From assembly GCA_963678775.2 (NCBI GenBank), contig CAXXGR010000002.1, positions 930,001-994,000 on the forward strand: a DNA stretch of 64,000 bases, written 5' to 3'. Origin of the DNA: JBFHIJ01 sp963678775. Lineage in GTDB: Bacteria > Bacteroidota > Ignavibacteria > Kapaibacteriales > UBA2268. The notes beneath the pieces are model-generated. The model did not search any database. It was not told the origin of the DNA and saw only the letters and a program-made list of their open reading frames with translations. Positions 36,701 to 44,796 of the stretch are shown in pieces. Numbering within the stretch: position 1 is the stretch's first letter; each line of letters begins with the position of its first letter. The position numbers were made by a program, and so were the translations under genes.

Positions 36701-39700
36701 CTCGATTTCGACCTTGGTAGATGCGACTCAAATACCAAGAGCAACGGAAAGTGTTTCTTTAAGTGGAAATATCAATAACGCACAAGTTGAAAACGATATT
36801 TATACAACTGAGTTGTTTATATATGACGAATCTGATACAGAGCTTACACTAAGCTTCAGTTTTACTAAAACAGTAAATGCAGATGAGTTTGATTTATCAA
36901 TTAATCTAGGAACTAACACTGTAAACTTGCAGCAGTTATCTTTTGCCAGTGGTTCGGTGAGTCCTGCTTCCATAACATTAAGTGCTGTGGACTTAAATAG
37001 TGCAGGAGGTAACTTCAAAGCAACAGGTACAGATGATGTGATAGTTGATTTGTCAGGTCTTACATATTCAGTAGAAATCAACGATGCCGTTGCTAGTGCA
37101 GCGTCTTCATTTAGAATTTTAACTTTTAATGCTGATGGAAGCCTTAAATCTCCATCCTCATTAACTTTTACATCTACTGACTTAAATACAGCTCTAGGTA
37201 GTGATTTATTTCAAAATGATGTGAAATTATGGATCGGACCTTCCCCTGACAATGCAACAGGTGTTACATACTTACCATTAGGTAATACATACTCTTTTGA
37301 CTCTCAGGATGGTGGTACAGGTCGGTCTATTGTAGTTAACGATACTCTAAATACTACTTACTTTATTGGTGAGTTGAGAGAATTGCGTATGTGGCAAGGC
37401 TCTCCTAATAATACTGATAACACAGGCAACGAACCAACTCCTCAGAGTTTGTTTATTCAGGGAGCTCAAGCTGTAAGAGCAGGTAACCTAAATCCTTCTT
37501 ATATAAATAATTTGAATATGGCATTTTCTTTCAATGGTGGTCTGTTTGTCCAAAACGGATACAACAGGGCAATAGATGCATCCACTACAGATTCGGAAAT
37601 TCTAATCAGAAACTTTGGTAAGAAGATAGAGTATGTCGCGACAGAACCTTACATAAAAGTAGTAGAACCTGCTTTTAATGACAGAGTGGCGAATACCAAA
37701 GAGGATGTAAGAGTAAGATGGGTTGGCTTCGACTATATGCCTACAGGATTTCCTACAGGGGATGCTTCGCCGACCAGCCCTGCGCTTGAATTCTCAATAC
37801 GTGGTGGCGGTGGAAAACTAATCCAGCCTTATCAATATGTAGGGAGTGATTATTTCTCAGGGAATACAACTGATGCAATGAGTTTCCCGAATACAGGTTC
37901 TTATATCTTTGCGGGAACAGGCTCAAATATTTATTATGCAACTCAGCTAAATGCAGCTATCTCTGACCCTGATGAAGATAATAACGGGGTATTTACTGAT
38001 CAAGGTCCACTTTCTGCATCTTTGACAAATGCCAGATTGAGACTTACAGGTAAATATACTATCAATAGTGAAACTGCATATATAGATGATGAAGGTCCTT
38101 TGTTTTCTATTACTCCTGCTTCTAACTTTACAATCAGAGTACTATTAGAAGGCTATCACAATGGCTCGACTAGTGGCGATGACATCAGACAGCTTGCTTC
38201 TTCTTACGAAGAAGGTGGCTTGATGATTAAACTATACTCTGATAACAGTGGTGCATTAGGTGAGTTAGTTTGGACAACCGAATCAAATGAAGGCTATGAT
38301 GACTTAGACCCTGCTAACAGAAATGCAGGCAATAATAGATTTGCGAATGTAAACTTTGTATCTACTGATTTGACAGATGGCAATTACTGGGTAGTTGTTT
38401 ATCATAAAAACCACATGCCTATTATGTCAAGGTTTGCAGTGCCTTTCAAATATGAAGGTGACGACAGAACTACTTGGGGCATTGAATCAGGTTGGGATTT
38501 CCAAACATGGAACGGTACTAATAATAATGCACTGTCTAATGTGTCCGGAGATTCTTGGGCTTTAGGTGCTTTCACTGCGTATGGTGATGTTATTTCTACT
38601 ACCAGCAATCCACTGTTTACTACAACAGGTTTAATAAATAATAACGGTGTCGGTGGCGGAGCAACCGATGCAATGCCTGCGATGGTTGCCGGCGACGTTG
38701 ACCGTTCAGGTCAGATAGATGCAGCAGACAGGATTAGGGTGCGTTTGGATGAAGGTACTTCAATTGTTGGTTCTGACGTTACAGGTGATGGTTACGTAAA
38801 TGCAGATGACAGAACAATCGTAGATAGAAATCACGGTCATATTGCTTCTATTTACAATGTAAACTTCCCTGACGGCGATTTCAAAGCGCCAACTGTCAGG
38901 AAGTCCCCTTTATCTGTTAAAGGCCCTTACGACGTAGAAGTAAAAGGATATGAAACTTTATCTAAGTTGTTTAATAAAACAGCTCAAACCTACAAAGTAG
39001 TTGAAAAATATAAAAAATCAAGAACAGATAAAATTCTTGCAGGTTTAAACTATAAGATGATTGCTACTCCTGATATACATGATGGCGTAGTTGATTTGAA
39101 TGTTTATATCCAGAATATTGGCGAAGACTTTGCATTAGCTAACTGTACATTTGCCTTCCAATATAACGAATCAGATATGCGCTATTCTTCATTAGTCGGT
39201 ACAGGAGATGTTGTTTTTAATAATAACCCTTCTATCGGTTATGTTGAAATGAGTAGTGCTCCTGATGAAAATGTAGATAATCCATTGGAAAGCGTAAGAA
39301 CTATAGAAGTTGATTATATAACTACTTCAGATTTGCCGGGTGAAACAGTTCCAAATACTAAAACTTATTTAGGCACACTACGTTTCAAACTAACAAATCC
39401 GGTAGGTAGAGTAATCTTCAACTGGCACGAATCTACTGCTTTGCACTCAATCAATGGTAAAATAGTAACTCCGTATGGTGAATTTGAAACTATTGATCCT
39501 ATTATTCTGTTTAATGCTTCTGTGACTGCTCCTAATGGTGGCGAGCAACTGAGCCAGGACAGACCTTATGATATCACATGGAATTCTAATGGCACTTCAG
39601 GTACTTTCCTTGAGTTCTCTTATGATGGAGGTGTTGAGTGGGAAAGAATCAATAGTGAACCGGTTAATCTTAGCGATAAATCATATACATGGAATACTCC

Positions 39701-40646
39701 GGTTATCCACTCTCGCTACTGCTTAATAAAAATGCTTGATGCTGACACAGGCAAAGAGCTTGACAGAAGTGATGACTTATTCTCAATATTGCCAAACCAC
39801 GCTCAGCTAATCAAACCTGCTTCAGGTGACCCTGTTTACACAGGTGGCGCCACAAGTCAGATTAAATGGGTGGCAAGAGGCTATAACACATTAAGATTTG
39901 AACTAACTACTGACGGTGAAAAGACTTGGACAGTGGTAAGCGATAATGTAGACGGTGCATTAGAAACTGCATCTTGGAAATTACCAAAAGTAACTACTAA
40001 GCTCGCTAAAATGAAAATGTACGACGCTGAAACTAACGAACTCTTAGGTGAAAGTGGATTCTTTAAAATACTTGATGGTCAGCTGTCTTTCTTAACTCCA
40101 AGAGCTAATGAGAGATTAAGAGTTGGACTTATGACTCGTATTCGCTGGACTTCAAGTAACATACAAGTATTCGACTTAGAGCTCAGTACGGATGGCGGCG
40201 CCAACTGGCAAACTTTAGTGCCTAACCAGAATGCAGTTCAGTCTTACTTGAATTGGATTGTCCCTGATTCGCCAACAGAAAATGCAATATTAAGAGCTAT
40301 TTATCAGGGTGATCCTGAAATGGAATATAACAGAACTGACCAGTTTGCAATACAGCCGAAATCAGACGTAGTTGAATTGCCGGTAGGTTCTTCTTTAAGT
40401 AACGTATATCCAAATCCGGCATCTGAAGATGTTACTATAGAGCTTAATTTGAGCAATGCAATAAACTCAAACCTTAAAGTGATAGATATTAGCGGCAAAG
40501 AAGTGATGAACTTAGGAGTCAAATCTTTGCAAGCAGGAATAAACAAAGTAAATATCTCAGTAAGCAGTCTTACTGCAGGCAGATATTTCTTAGAGTTTAA
40601 GGGTGATGATTTCCACGTTGTAAAAGAGTTCAATGTGGTGAGATAA
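33723..40646 (+). CDS. Giant T9SS surface protein with cohesin-like, LamG, FlgE-like and dockerin-like domains
   Basis: 2307 residues. Signal peptide ends near residue 29 (ELSAQ). A cohesin-like beta domain lies at about 30-200. LamG-type domain 1 is at about 386-575 (TVETWINLNEY, WVHLAATVDNNTIKLYVNG, AGIKSVRVWR). LamG-type domain 2 is at about 772-1230 (MEAWVRPYRF, FIGELRELRMW). Its loop at about 935-1170 carries two FlgE D2-like units (VALTGNINSG, LNFS-type FTKT, LTFNADGSLKSPSSLTF). A dockerin-like EF-hand pair follows at about 1656-1702 (DVDRSGQIDAADR, DVTGDGYVNADDR), then a second cohesin-like region (1770-1920) and three Ig-like units beginning PNGGEQ-like. The T9SS sorting domain is at 2220-2307 (YPNPASEDVTIEL). 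A close paralogue starts at 59840. Confidence 0.9.
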   Translation: MSYSSTKQVGRFFLASLFLLLFAGLELSAQYYEFSLLQRRRFDQIDVEVWAKAQQTGAPEVGNSSLVLKYNTAYLTPAATQVLNETDSIAFNINQTNPIVTLNSGFSQSVNGYNPLSSRSYGMGYYALEVNLASLGQGGLAPVETGKGSFLGKLTFDITGSPDQNSLTNIAWSDNTLPGEIQVFDKDSNSIKSNITFTNPDSYKVLGITILSPNINGQVVDRDADYDALSGDYAGGGYPIYFERSINPTIYTAPVDEDLAYVFQYSLNNGGTWTEIGRVAETDQPSTTVGTDDSYTSGEIFNPNVGTSYTITTQNGAKIDNANYRKPLRVVWAKNPFFVERSEQARLKIVKLSGSNSAVITNRNQDVYSDLNDDKFVLGRLFFWQLDGQSEYMVTNDNFSNSTQLTVETWINLNEYQAEGSEPGIVVSSGGANATPIHGSNEGAWMLYLKDGKIPAFRAREIEGRGDNGYIGTVQAYALDSLTAASDIEPLNNSHASNWVHLAATVDNNTIKLYVNGELSDEVVNNNATNIRMLTTSHPVWIGLNPNGGIEATDYLHAGIKSVRVWRIALTQEELRSRISGVLNPTDVSTYGDVRRGLQMYFTFEGEHADQATDVTYQGGNEDPDFYTSGALDNFAITYRPDQPHIRLTSPVAGAGVSNRLGKNFVIRWVAYGLGDLTALGTNDVEIEYSLDQSNWYYSEDANGVPIGGADAPDVEPGKVSWEPYENENTNANLRTITPYAKKVYLRARGTQANTQDNLMDIVGPFTVAPYFAAKIEEGAVLVLKDNAGMNITGDKVFMEAWVRPYRFPTEEEGIFPIIAKVDSTENMFHYSFDLRNDGRLQLKLFTADGEIRTAISDSSYALERPNSVSADSVWTHVAVFANLNAGSGQSEVIFYVDGIAQRADSITTQLGTDLTLNSLNSYPTFIGYSPKMTYQNESLIDLQTENVALTGNINSGTPISTERNFAGTIYDKNYNPHTFDFNLLKTANAREFSISTLVDATQIPRATESVSLSGNINNAQVENDIYTTELFIYDESDTELTLSFSFTKTVNADEFDLSINLGTNTVNLQQLSFASGSVSPASITLSAVDLNSAGGNFKATGTDDVIVDLSGLTYSVEINDAVASAASSFRILTFNADGSLKSPSSLTFTSTDLNTALGSDLFQNDVKLWIGPSPDNATGVTYLPLGNTYSFDSQDGGTGRSIVVNDTLNTTYFIGELRELRMWQGSPNNTDNTGNEPTPQSLFIQGAQAVRAGNLNPSYINNLNMAFSFNGGLFVQNGYNRAIDASTTDSEILIRNFGKKIEYVATEPYIKVVEPAFNDRVANTKEDVRVRWVGFDYMPTGFPTGDASPTSPALEFSIRGGGGKLIQPYQYVGSDYFSGNTTDAMSFPNTGSYIFAGTGSNIYYATQLNAAISDPDEDNNGVFTDQGPLSASLTNARLRLTGKYTINSETAYIDDEGPLFSITPASNFTIRVLLEGYHNGSTSGDDIRQLASSYEEGGLMIKLYSDNSGALGELVWTTESNEGYDDLDPANRNAGNNRFANVNFVSTDLTDGNYWVVVYHKNHMPIMSRFAVPFKYEGDDRTTWGIESGWDFQTWNGTNNNALSNVSGDSWALGAFTAYGDVISTTSNPLFTTTGLINNNGVGGGATDAMPAMVAGDVDRSGQIDAADRIRVRLDEGTSIVGSDVTGDGYVNADDRTIVDRNHGHIASIYNVNFPDGDFKAPTVRKSPLSVKGPYDVEVKGYETLSKLFNKTAQTYKVVEKYKKSRTDKILAGLNYKMIATPDIHDGVVDLNVYIQNIGEDFALANCTFAFQYNESDMRYSSLVGTGDVVFNNNPSIGYVEMSSAPDENVDNPLESVRTIEVDYITTSDLPGETVPNTKTYLGTLRFKLTNPVGRVIFNWHESTALHSINGKIVTPYGEFETIDPIILFNASVTAPNGGEQLSQDRPYDITWNSNGTSGTFLEFSYDGGVEWERINSEPVNLSDKSYTWNTPVIHSRYCLIKMLDADTGKELDRSDDLFSILPNHAQLIKPASGDPVYTGGATSQIKWVARGYNTLRFELTTDGEKTWTVVSDNVDGALETASWKLPKVTTKLAKMKMYDAETNELLGESGFFKILDGQLSFLTPRANERLRVGLMTRIRWTSSNIQVFDLELSTDGGANWQTLVPNQNAVQSYLNWIVPDSPTENAILRAIYQGDPEMEYNRTDQFAIQPKSDVVELPVGSSLSNVYPNPASEDVTIELNLSNAINSNLKVIDISGKEVMNLGVKSLQAGINKVNISVSSLTAGRYFLEFKGDDFHVVKEFNVVR

Positions 40647-40674
40647 TCCTGATATCACAATCAAGATAGAAATT

Positions 40675-40714
40675 AAACGCAGGCTGCTTAGAAATAGGTC
40701 GCCTGCGTTTTTTT
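40675..40714 (+). terminator. Terminator of the giant LamG gene
   Basis: Perfect 10-bp stem AAACGCAGGC / GCCTGCGTTT (40675-40684, 40701-40710) with a 16-base loop and a T-tract, 29 bases after the stop. Confidence 0.93.
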
Positions 40715-40912
40715 ATATTGAGACTTTCTGCCCTTAAACCCGGATCTGTCATTAGATATCATCATAGTGCTCTAAATGACCGTAGAATCAAGAAGAATGC
40801 TTACTTACTCTGTAAGAAAATATTACGTAAATTCTTATTAACAAAGGGATTTCAGCCCATTGCCATTCAATGGCTTTAGAGCTTCTTCATCTTTCCAAAT
40901 GACATTTATCGG

Positions 40913-41147
40913 TTAAAATTGCAAATTAATATCTTAGAAGAGGATATATTCTATATTCCATCTGTGTGGGCTAATTTGTTTTTAGCTCTTTCTATGGAGA
41001 GTTGCAATTTTTTCTCTAACAGTTTAATATCAGGCAATTGTGTCAAATACTCTGCTACTTTGATATTGCTTTTGTCTAACTGTAGCAACTCTATATGTTC
41101 TTTGTGTTTAGAAGCGCAAAGGATAAGCCCTATCGGGGTATTTTCAT
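40913..41147. repeat. 235-bp dispersed repeat, copy 2
   Basis: Gap-free match to 31986-32220. This copy is in its native context, as the 3' end of the YhcG-type gene, so copy 1 is probably the derived one. Confidence 0.93.
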
Positions 41148-41994
41148 CTTCCATCATTTCATATTTTTTGAGCCAGTTCAAATAAAGTTCCATTTGTCCT
41201 TTAAATGCGGCTTCAAATTTTCCTAGCTTTAAATCAATGGCAACGAGACATTTAAGTCTTCTGTGAAAAAATAGTAGGTCGATATAATAATCATCATTAT
41301 CGATTGTTATTCTTTTTTGACGTGCCAGAAATGCAAAATCTGAACCTAATTCTATAATAAATTTCTGGAGTTCTGCTAAGATTGCACTCTCCAAATCTTT
41401 CTCAGAGTAAGTATCTTTTAGACCTAAAAAATCTAAAATATAGGGGTCTCAAAAAACAAGATCCGGTGTTACTTTTTGTTCTTGGTGTAACTGTTCCAAT
41501 TCATTTTGAATAGTCTCTTCCGGCTTTTTACTGATAGCAGTCCGTTCATATAGCATTGAGTTAATACGAGACTGGAAGGTTCTCACACTCCATTTTTCTA
41601 ACTTACACATTTCTATATAAAATGTTCTTTTTACTTTATTATCTATAGGAATTAAAATCTTAATATGAGACCAGCTCAATTCTCTGCTTAAAGTTACCAC
41701 CTCATTTCTTTTAGGGAAAACTTTTGCAAATTGGATCATTCTTCGTAAATTTTTCTCTGCAACTGCTGCTCCATACTCATCTGTTAATTGTCGCCACAGT
41801 GTAGCGACAATCTCACGACCGTAGGTATCGCTACGATTATAGTATGAAATTTCTTCATTTATCTTTCTACCAATTTCCCAATATAGAATGCTCAACGAAG
41901 AGTTAACAGTAACTGCGAGTTCTAAGCGGCTTCTATCAATAAGATTTTTGATTTCTGAAATAAGTACGCTTTTATCTTATTGTTCTATTTGCAT
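40951..41994 (-). pseudogene. YhcG-type (DUF1016) PDDEXK nuclease gene broken by two nonsense codons
   Basis: The full frame from ATG 41994 to the stop at 40951 is 348 codons and stays in one phase throughout. It reads MQIEQ, TAA (41977-41979), DKSVLISEIKNLI ... LYWEIGRKINEE ... DLVF, TGA (41449-41451), DPYILDFLGLKDTYSEKDLE. The C-terminal nuclease domain follows (FAFLARQKRI, DYYIDLLFFHRRL, LVAIDLKLGKFEAAFKGQ, with the D...LxK-type catalytic pattern). Intact relatives have Arg before DPY (DLVFRDPY), so the TGA is probably a CGA to TGA transition. Such proteins are often restriction-modification or transposon associated; none is next door. Both fragments still look conserved, so inactivation is recent, or it is a sequencing problem. 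Confidence 0.9.
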
Positions 41995-42105
41995 CGTTCA
42001 ACTCCGAAGTTGCTAGATAAGGTAACTTGCTTTATTGTAATTACTTGTCATACAAGTAATATAATAGATTAAATCCATTTAAACAATATTTTGAAATAAA
42101 GCAAC

Positions 42106-42143
42106 AAAAAAATCCACAGAAAATAGATTCTCTGCGGATTTTG
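42106..42143 (-). terminator. Terminator of the NfnAB-like operon
   Basis: AAATCC-A-CAGA pairs with TCTG-C-GGATTT; on the minus strand a T-run follows. It shares the string AACAAAAAAATCCACAGAA with the terminator at 31946. Confidence 0.82.
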
Positions 42144-42174
42144 TTTTACAAAATAAAATATATTTTCCGACTGG

Positions 42175-43602
42175 TTATAACCATGTATCTGTGTTTTTGA
42201 GGTATTCGTTGATTGACTCTGCAGCTGTTCTGCCGGCACCCATGGCAAGGATGACAGTAGCACCGCCTGTAACAATATCACCACCGGCAAAAATGCCTTT
42301 TTTGTTAGTGCGCATTGTTTTTTCATCAACTAAGATATTGCCCCATTTGTTTACGTCCAAGTCAGGAGTAGACTGGCTGATGATAGGGTTTGAGCCATTT
42401 CCTATAGCAACTACTGCCACTTGCACTTCTATTTCTTCTATAGCTCCTTCGATAGGAATAGGTCTTCTTCTGCCAGATGCGTCAGGTTCGCCAAGTTCCA
42501 TTTTCTGAAGTTTTAGGGACTGCAACCAGCCTTTATCGCTCCCTATTAGCTCAGTAGGGCTATGAAGTAATAAAAATTCAACACCTTCTTCTTTAGCGTG
42601 ATGAATTTCTTCGACTCTGGCAGGCATTTCTGCCTCTGTCCTGCGATAGACAATCATAGCTCGCTTAGCTCCAAGGCGTAGAGAAGTCCTAACAGCATCC
42701 ATTGCAGTGTTACCACCGCCAAACACAGCTACTGTTTTGCCTTTTATGTCAAACATAGGGGTGTCGTTATTAGGGAAATCGTACGCTTTCATCAAATTAA
42801 TCCGAGTAAGATATTCATTTGATGAATAAACGCCGTTTAGATGCTCGCCGGGAATATTCATGAAGTAAGGCAAGCCTGCACCAACTCCGATGAATGAAGC
42901 GTCAAAACGAAGCATAAGTTCTTCCAAAGTTTCAGTAAGTCCCACGACGTAGTTAGTCTCGAATTTAACGCCCAACTCTTTGAGATTATTTATTTCAGCT
43001 TCTACTATTTCTTTAGGTAAACGGAACTCAGGAATACCATACATTAAAACGCCACCAATTGCATGTAAGGCTTCGAATACAGTTACGTCGTGTCCCATCT
43101 GGATTAAATCACCTGCGCAGCTCAATCCAGCAGGACCTCCACCAATTATGGCAACTTTTTTACCTGATTTTTCTTTTATTTCAGGTAGCTCTGTTTTACC
43201 TTGATTTCTTTGCCAGTCAGCAGCGAATCTTTCTAAGTAACCGATTGCAACAGGAGCGCCTTTTTTACCGAGGATACAAAGTTTCTCACACTGCTCTTCC
43301 TGTGGGCAAACTCTACCGCAAACAGCAGGTAGGGCATTATCTTCTTTCAATATTTCAGCTGCTTTACCAAAGTTTTTCAGTGCTATTTGTTCAATAAACT
43401 GAGGGATTTTTACACTAACAGGGCACCCGTCTACGCATAATGGATGTTTGCACTGGATACATCTGTTAGCTTCTTCTATTGCTGTCTCAACATCATAGCC
43501 TAAGTTTACTTCTTGAAAGTTTTTATTTCTGACATTCGGATCTTGCTCAGGCATTTTGTGTCTAGGAATAGCCATTCTCTCTTTTTTGCTCAATTCAGCC
43601 AT
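42175..43602 (-). CDS. NfnB/GltD-like NADPH-binding flavoprotein, large subunit
   Basis: 475 residues. N-terminal iron-sulphur domain: RCIQCKHPLCVDGCP (about 47-61) and CGRVCPQEEQCEKLC. FAD site VAIIGGGPAGLSCAGDL (about 149-165), NADP site VAVFGGGNTAMDAVRTSL, C-terminal FAGGDIVTGGATVILAMGAG. It resembles the GltD small subunit of glutamate synthase, but no GltB lies next to it. Pairing with the flavodoxin-reductase-like gene (TAATG overlap) fits NADH-dependent ferredoxin:NADP+ oxidoreductase (NfnAB), sometimes annotated SudAB. It would move electrons between ferredoxin, NADH and NADPH. Domain content seen; bifurcation inferred. Confidence 0.9.
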   Translation of the reverse strand: MAELSKKERMAIPRHKMPEQDPNVRNKNFQEVNLGYDVETAIEEANRCIQCKHPLCVDGCPVSVKIPQFIEQIALKNFGKAAEILKEDNALPAVCGRVCPQEEQCEKLCILGKKGAPVAIGYLERFAADWQRNQGKTELPEIKEKSGKKVAIIGGGPAGLSCAGDLIQMGHDVTVFEALHAIGGVLMYGIPEFRLPKEIVEAEINNLKELGVKFETNYVVGLTETLEELMLRFDASFIGVGAGLPYFMNIPGEHLNGVYSSNEYLTRINLMKAYDFPNNDTPMFDIKGKTVAVFGGGNTAMDAVRTSLRLGAKRAMIVYRRTEAEMPARVEEIHHAKEEGVEFLLLHSPTELIGSDKGWLQSLKLQKMELGEPDASGRRRPIPIEGAIEEIEVQVAVVAIGNGSNPIISQSTPDLDVNKWGNILVDEKTMRTNKKGIFAGGDIVTGGATVILAMGAGRTAAESINEYLKNTDTWL

Positions 43603-44465
43603 TACTTATTCTCCTTCAAACCTGATTTAAACATTTTGTCCATATTACATTCGTGTTCATCTTTTGACACAGCTTCTTGTTCATTATACATGAAATTCCT
43701 ATTTCGTAAAATGTCAAAATCTACTTCATGTGCGTCAAACTCAGGACCGTCTACGCAAACGAAGACTGTTTTACCACCTACAGTGGCACGGCAGCCACCG
43801 CACATACCGGTACCGTCTACCATGACCGGGTTGAGACTGACTACAGTTTTGATACCAAGCGGACGGGTAAGATCTGCTATCGCACGCATCATTGGGATAG
43901 GGCCAATAGCTAAAACGAAGTCAATTTTTCTTCCTTCGTCAAGTAAATCTTGCAGTTTATTAGTTACAAAACCGTGGTAACCGTATGATCCGTCATCAGT
44001 AGTAGGATAGACTTCGTCAGAAACTGCTTTCATCTCGTTTTCTAAGATGACATGTTCTTTAGATCTGCCACCTATAATACTAATTACGTGATTGCCTGCA
44101 TCTTTCAGAGCTTTAGCAGTAGGGAATGCAATTGCAGTACCTACGCCACCACCGATAGAAACAGCAGTTCCAAAATTTTCTATATGAGAGGCTTTTCCCA
44201 GAGGTCCAACAAGATCTTGGATATAGTCACCTGCTTCCAAACTATTAAGCATTTTGGTCGTTTTCCCGACTCCCTGTACGATGATGGTAATCGTACCATC
44301 ATTAGTATTCGAATCAGCTATTGTAAGCGGTATTCTTTCTCCATGCTCGTGAACTCTAAGTATAATAAATTGACCTGCTTTGCGCTTTTCAGCAATTTTT
44401 GGAGCTTCAACTCTAAAAAGTTTGATTTCAGGACCAATATATCTGGCTTCAACTATCTTGTTCAT
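43602..44465 (-). CDS. NfnA/SudB-like ferredoxin-NADP reductase subunit
   Basis: 287 residues. FAD-binding barrel: GQFIILRVHEHGERIPLTIA (about 32-51), VQGVGKTTKML, and DLVGPLGKAS. NAD-binding part: SIGGGVGTAIAFPTAKAL and AIGPIPMMRAIADL. [2Fe-2S] cysteines in MCGGCRATVGGKTVFVCVDG (about 223-242), as in dihydroorotate dehydrogenase electron-transfer subunits. It is the first gene of the two-gene operon; its TAA overlaps the ATG of the large subunit by one base. GGGGACAAC precedes its ATG. Confidence 0.92.
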   Translation of the reverse strand: MNKIVEARYIGPEIKLFRVEAPKIAEKRKAGQFIILRVHEHGERIPLTIADSNTNDGTITIIVQGVGKTTKMLNSLEAGDYIQDLVGPLGKASHIENFGTAVSIGGGVGTAIAFPTAKALKDAGNHVISIIGGRSKEHVILENEMKAVSDEVYPTTDDGSYGYHGFVTNKLQDLLDEGRKIDFVLAIGPIPMMRAIADLTRPLGIKTVVSLNPVMVDGTGMCGGCRATVGGKTVFVCVDGPEFDAHEVDFDILRNRNFMYNEQEAVSKDEHECNMDKMFKSGLKENK

Positions 44466-44796
44466 GTTGTCCCCTGAATAATATAATTGTGTGAGTGTGA
44501 TTGTTAATTAGCCGTTAGCATAAATCTAATATAAGAAATAAAAAACAAAAACGTAAAGATTATAGAAGAAAATGCTGACTACTATAACTATAAACATATA
44601 AGGCTTAGCAAAATTTGGCATTTACACTTAATTAAGTGATAGATTCAAATTGGCTTATTTTAAAAACTATAGTAAAGTATGCATTCATCTGTGTAAAATT
44701 CTATTTGAATAATATCTTTTTTATGTTTTATTCGTATAAACAGTGTCCATATAAAAATTAAGATGCTACTCATAATTATACAATAAGGAGCTTAAT
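44466..44796. other. Intergenic region between divergent genes
   Basis: About 330 AT-rich bases. Contains the palindrome at 44625-44638 near its centre and AAGGAG (44785-44790) before the rightward TTG start. No gene seen. Confidence 0.55.
44625..44638. promoter_or_regulatory. 14-bp perfect palindrome, candidate operator
   Basis: CACTTAATTAAGTG is a perfect palindrome placed midway (about 160 bases from each start) between the nfn-like operon and the rightward barrel gene. Good geometry for a dimeric regulator, but it is a single site and unproven. Confidence 0.4.

Noticed and set aside
40855..40912. Short inverted repeat (GCCATTGCCATTCAATGGC) as a mobile-element end
   Set aside because: It is a short imperfect palindrome with no second copy found in the window.
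31986..41147. Composite transposon bounded by the two 235-bp copies
   Set aside because: The intervening genes are dapA and a surface protein, no transposase is present, and the repeat is simply the 3' end of a nuclease gene.
42069..42329. Short minus-strand frame over the 3' end of the NfnB-like gene
   Set aside because: It is out of frame with the clear flavoprotein and crosses the operon terminator.
42175..43602. Glutamate synthase small subunit (gltD)
   Set aside because: No large subunit is adjacent, and the gene overlaps an NfnA-like partner, so an NfnAB-type role is more likely.
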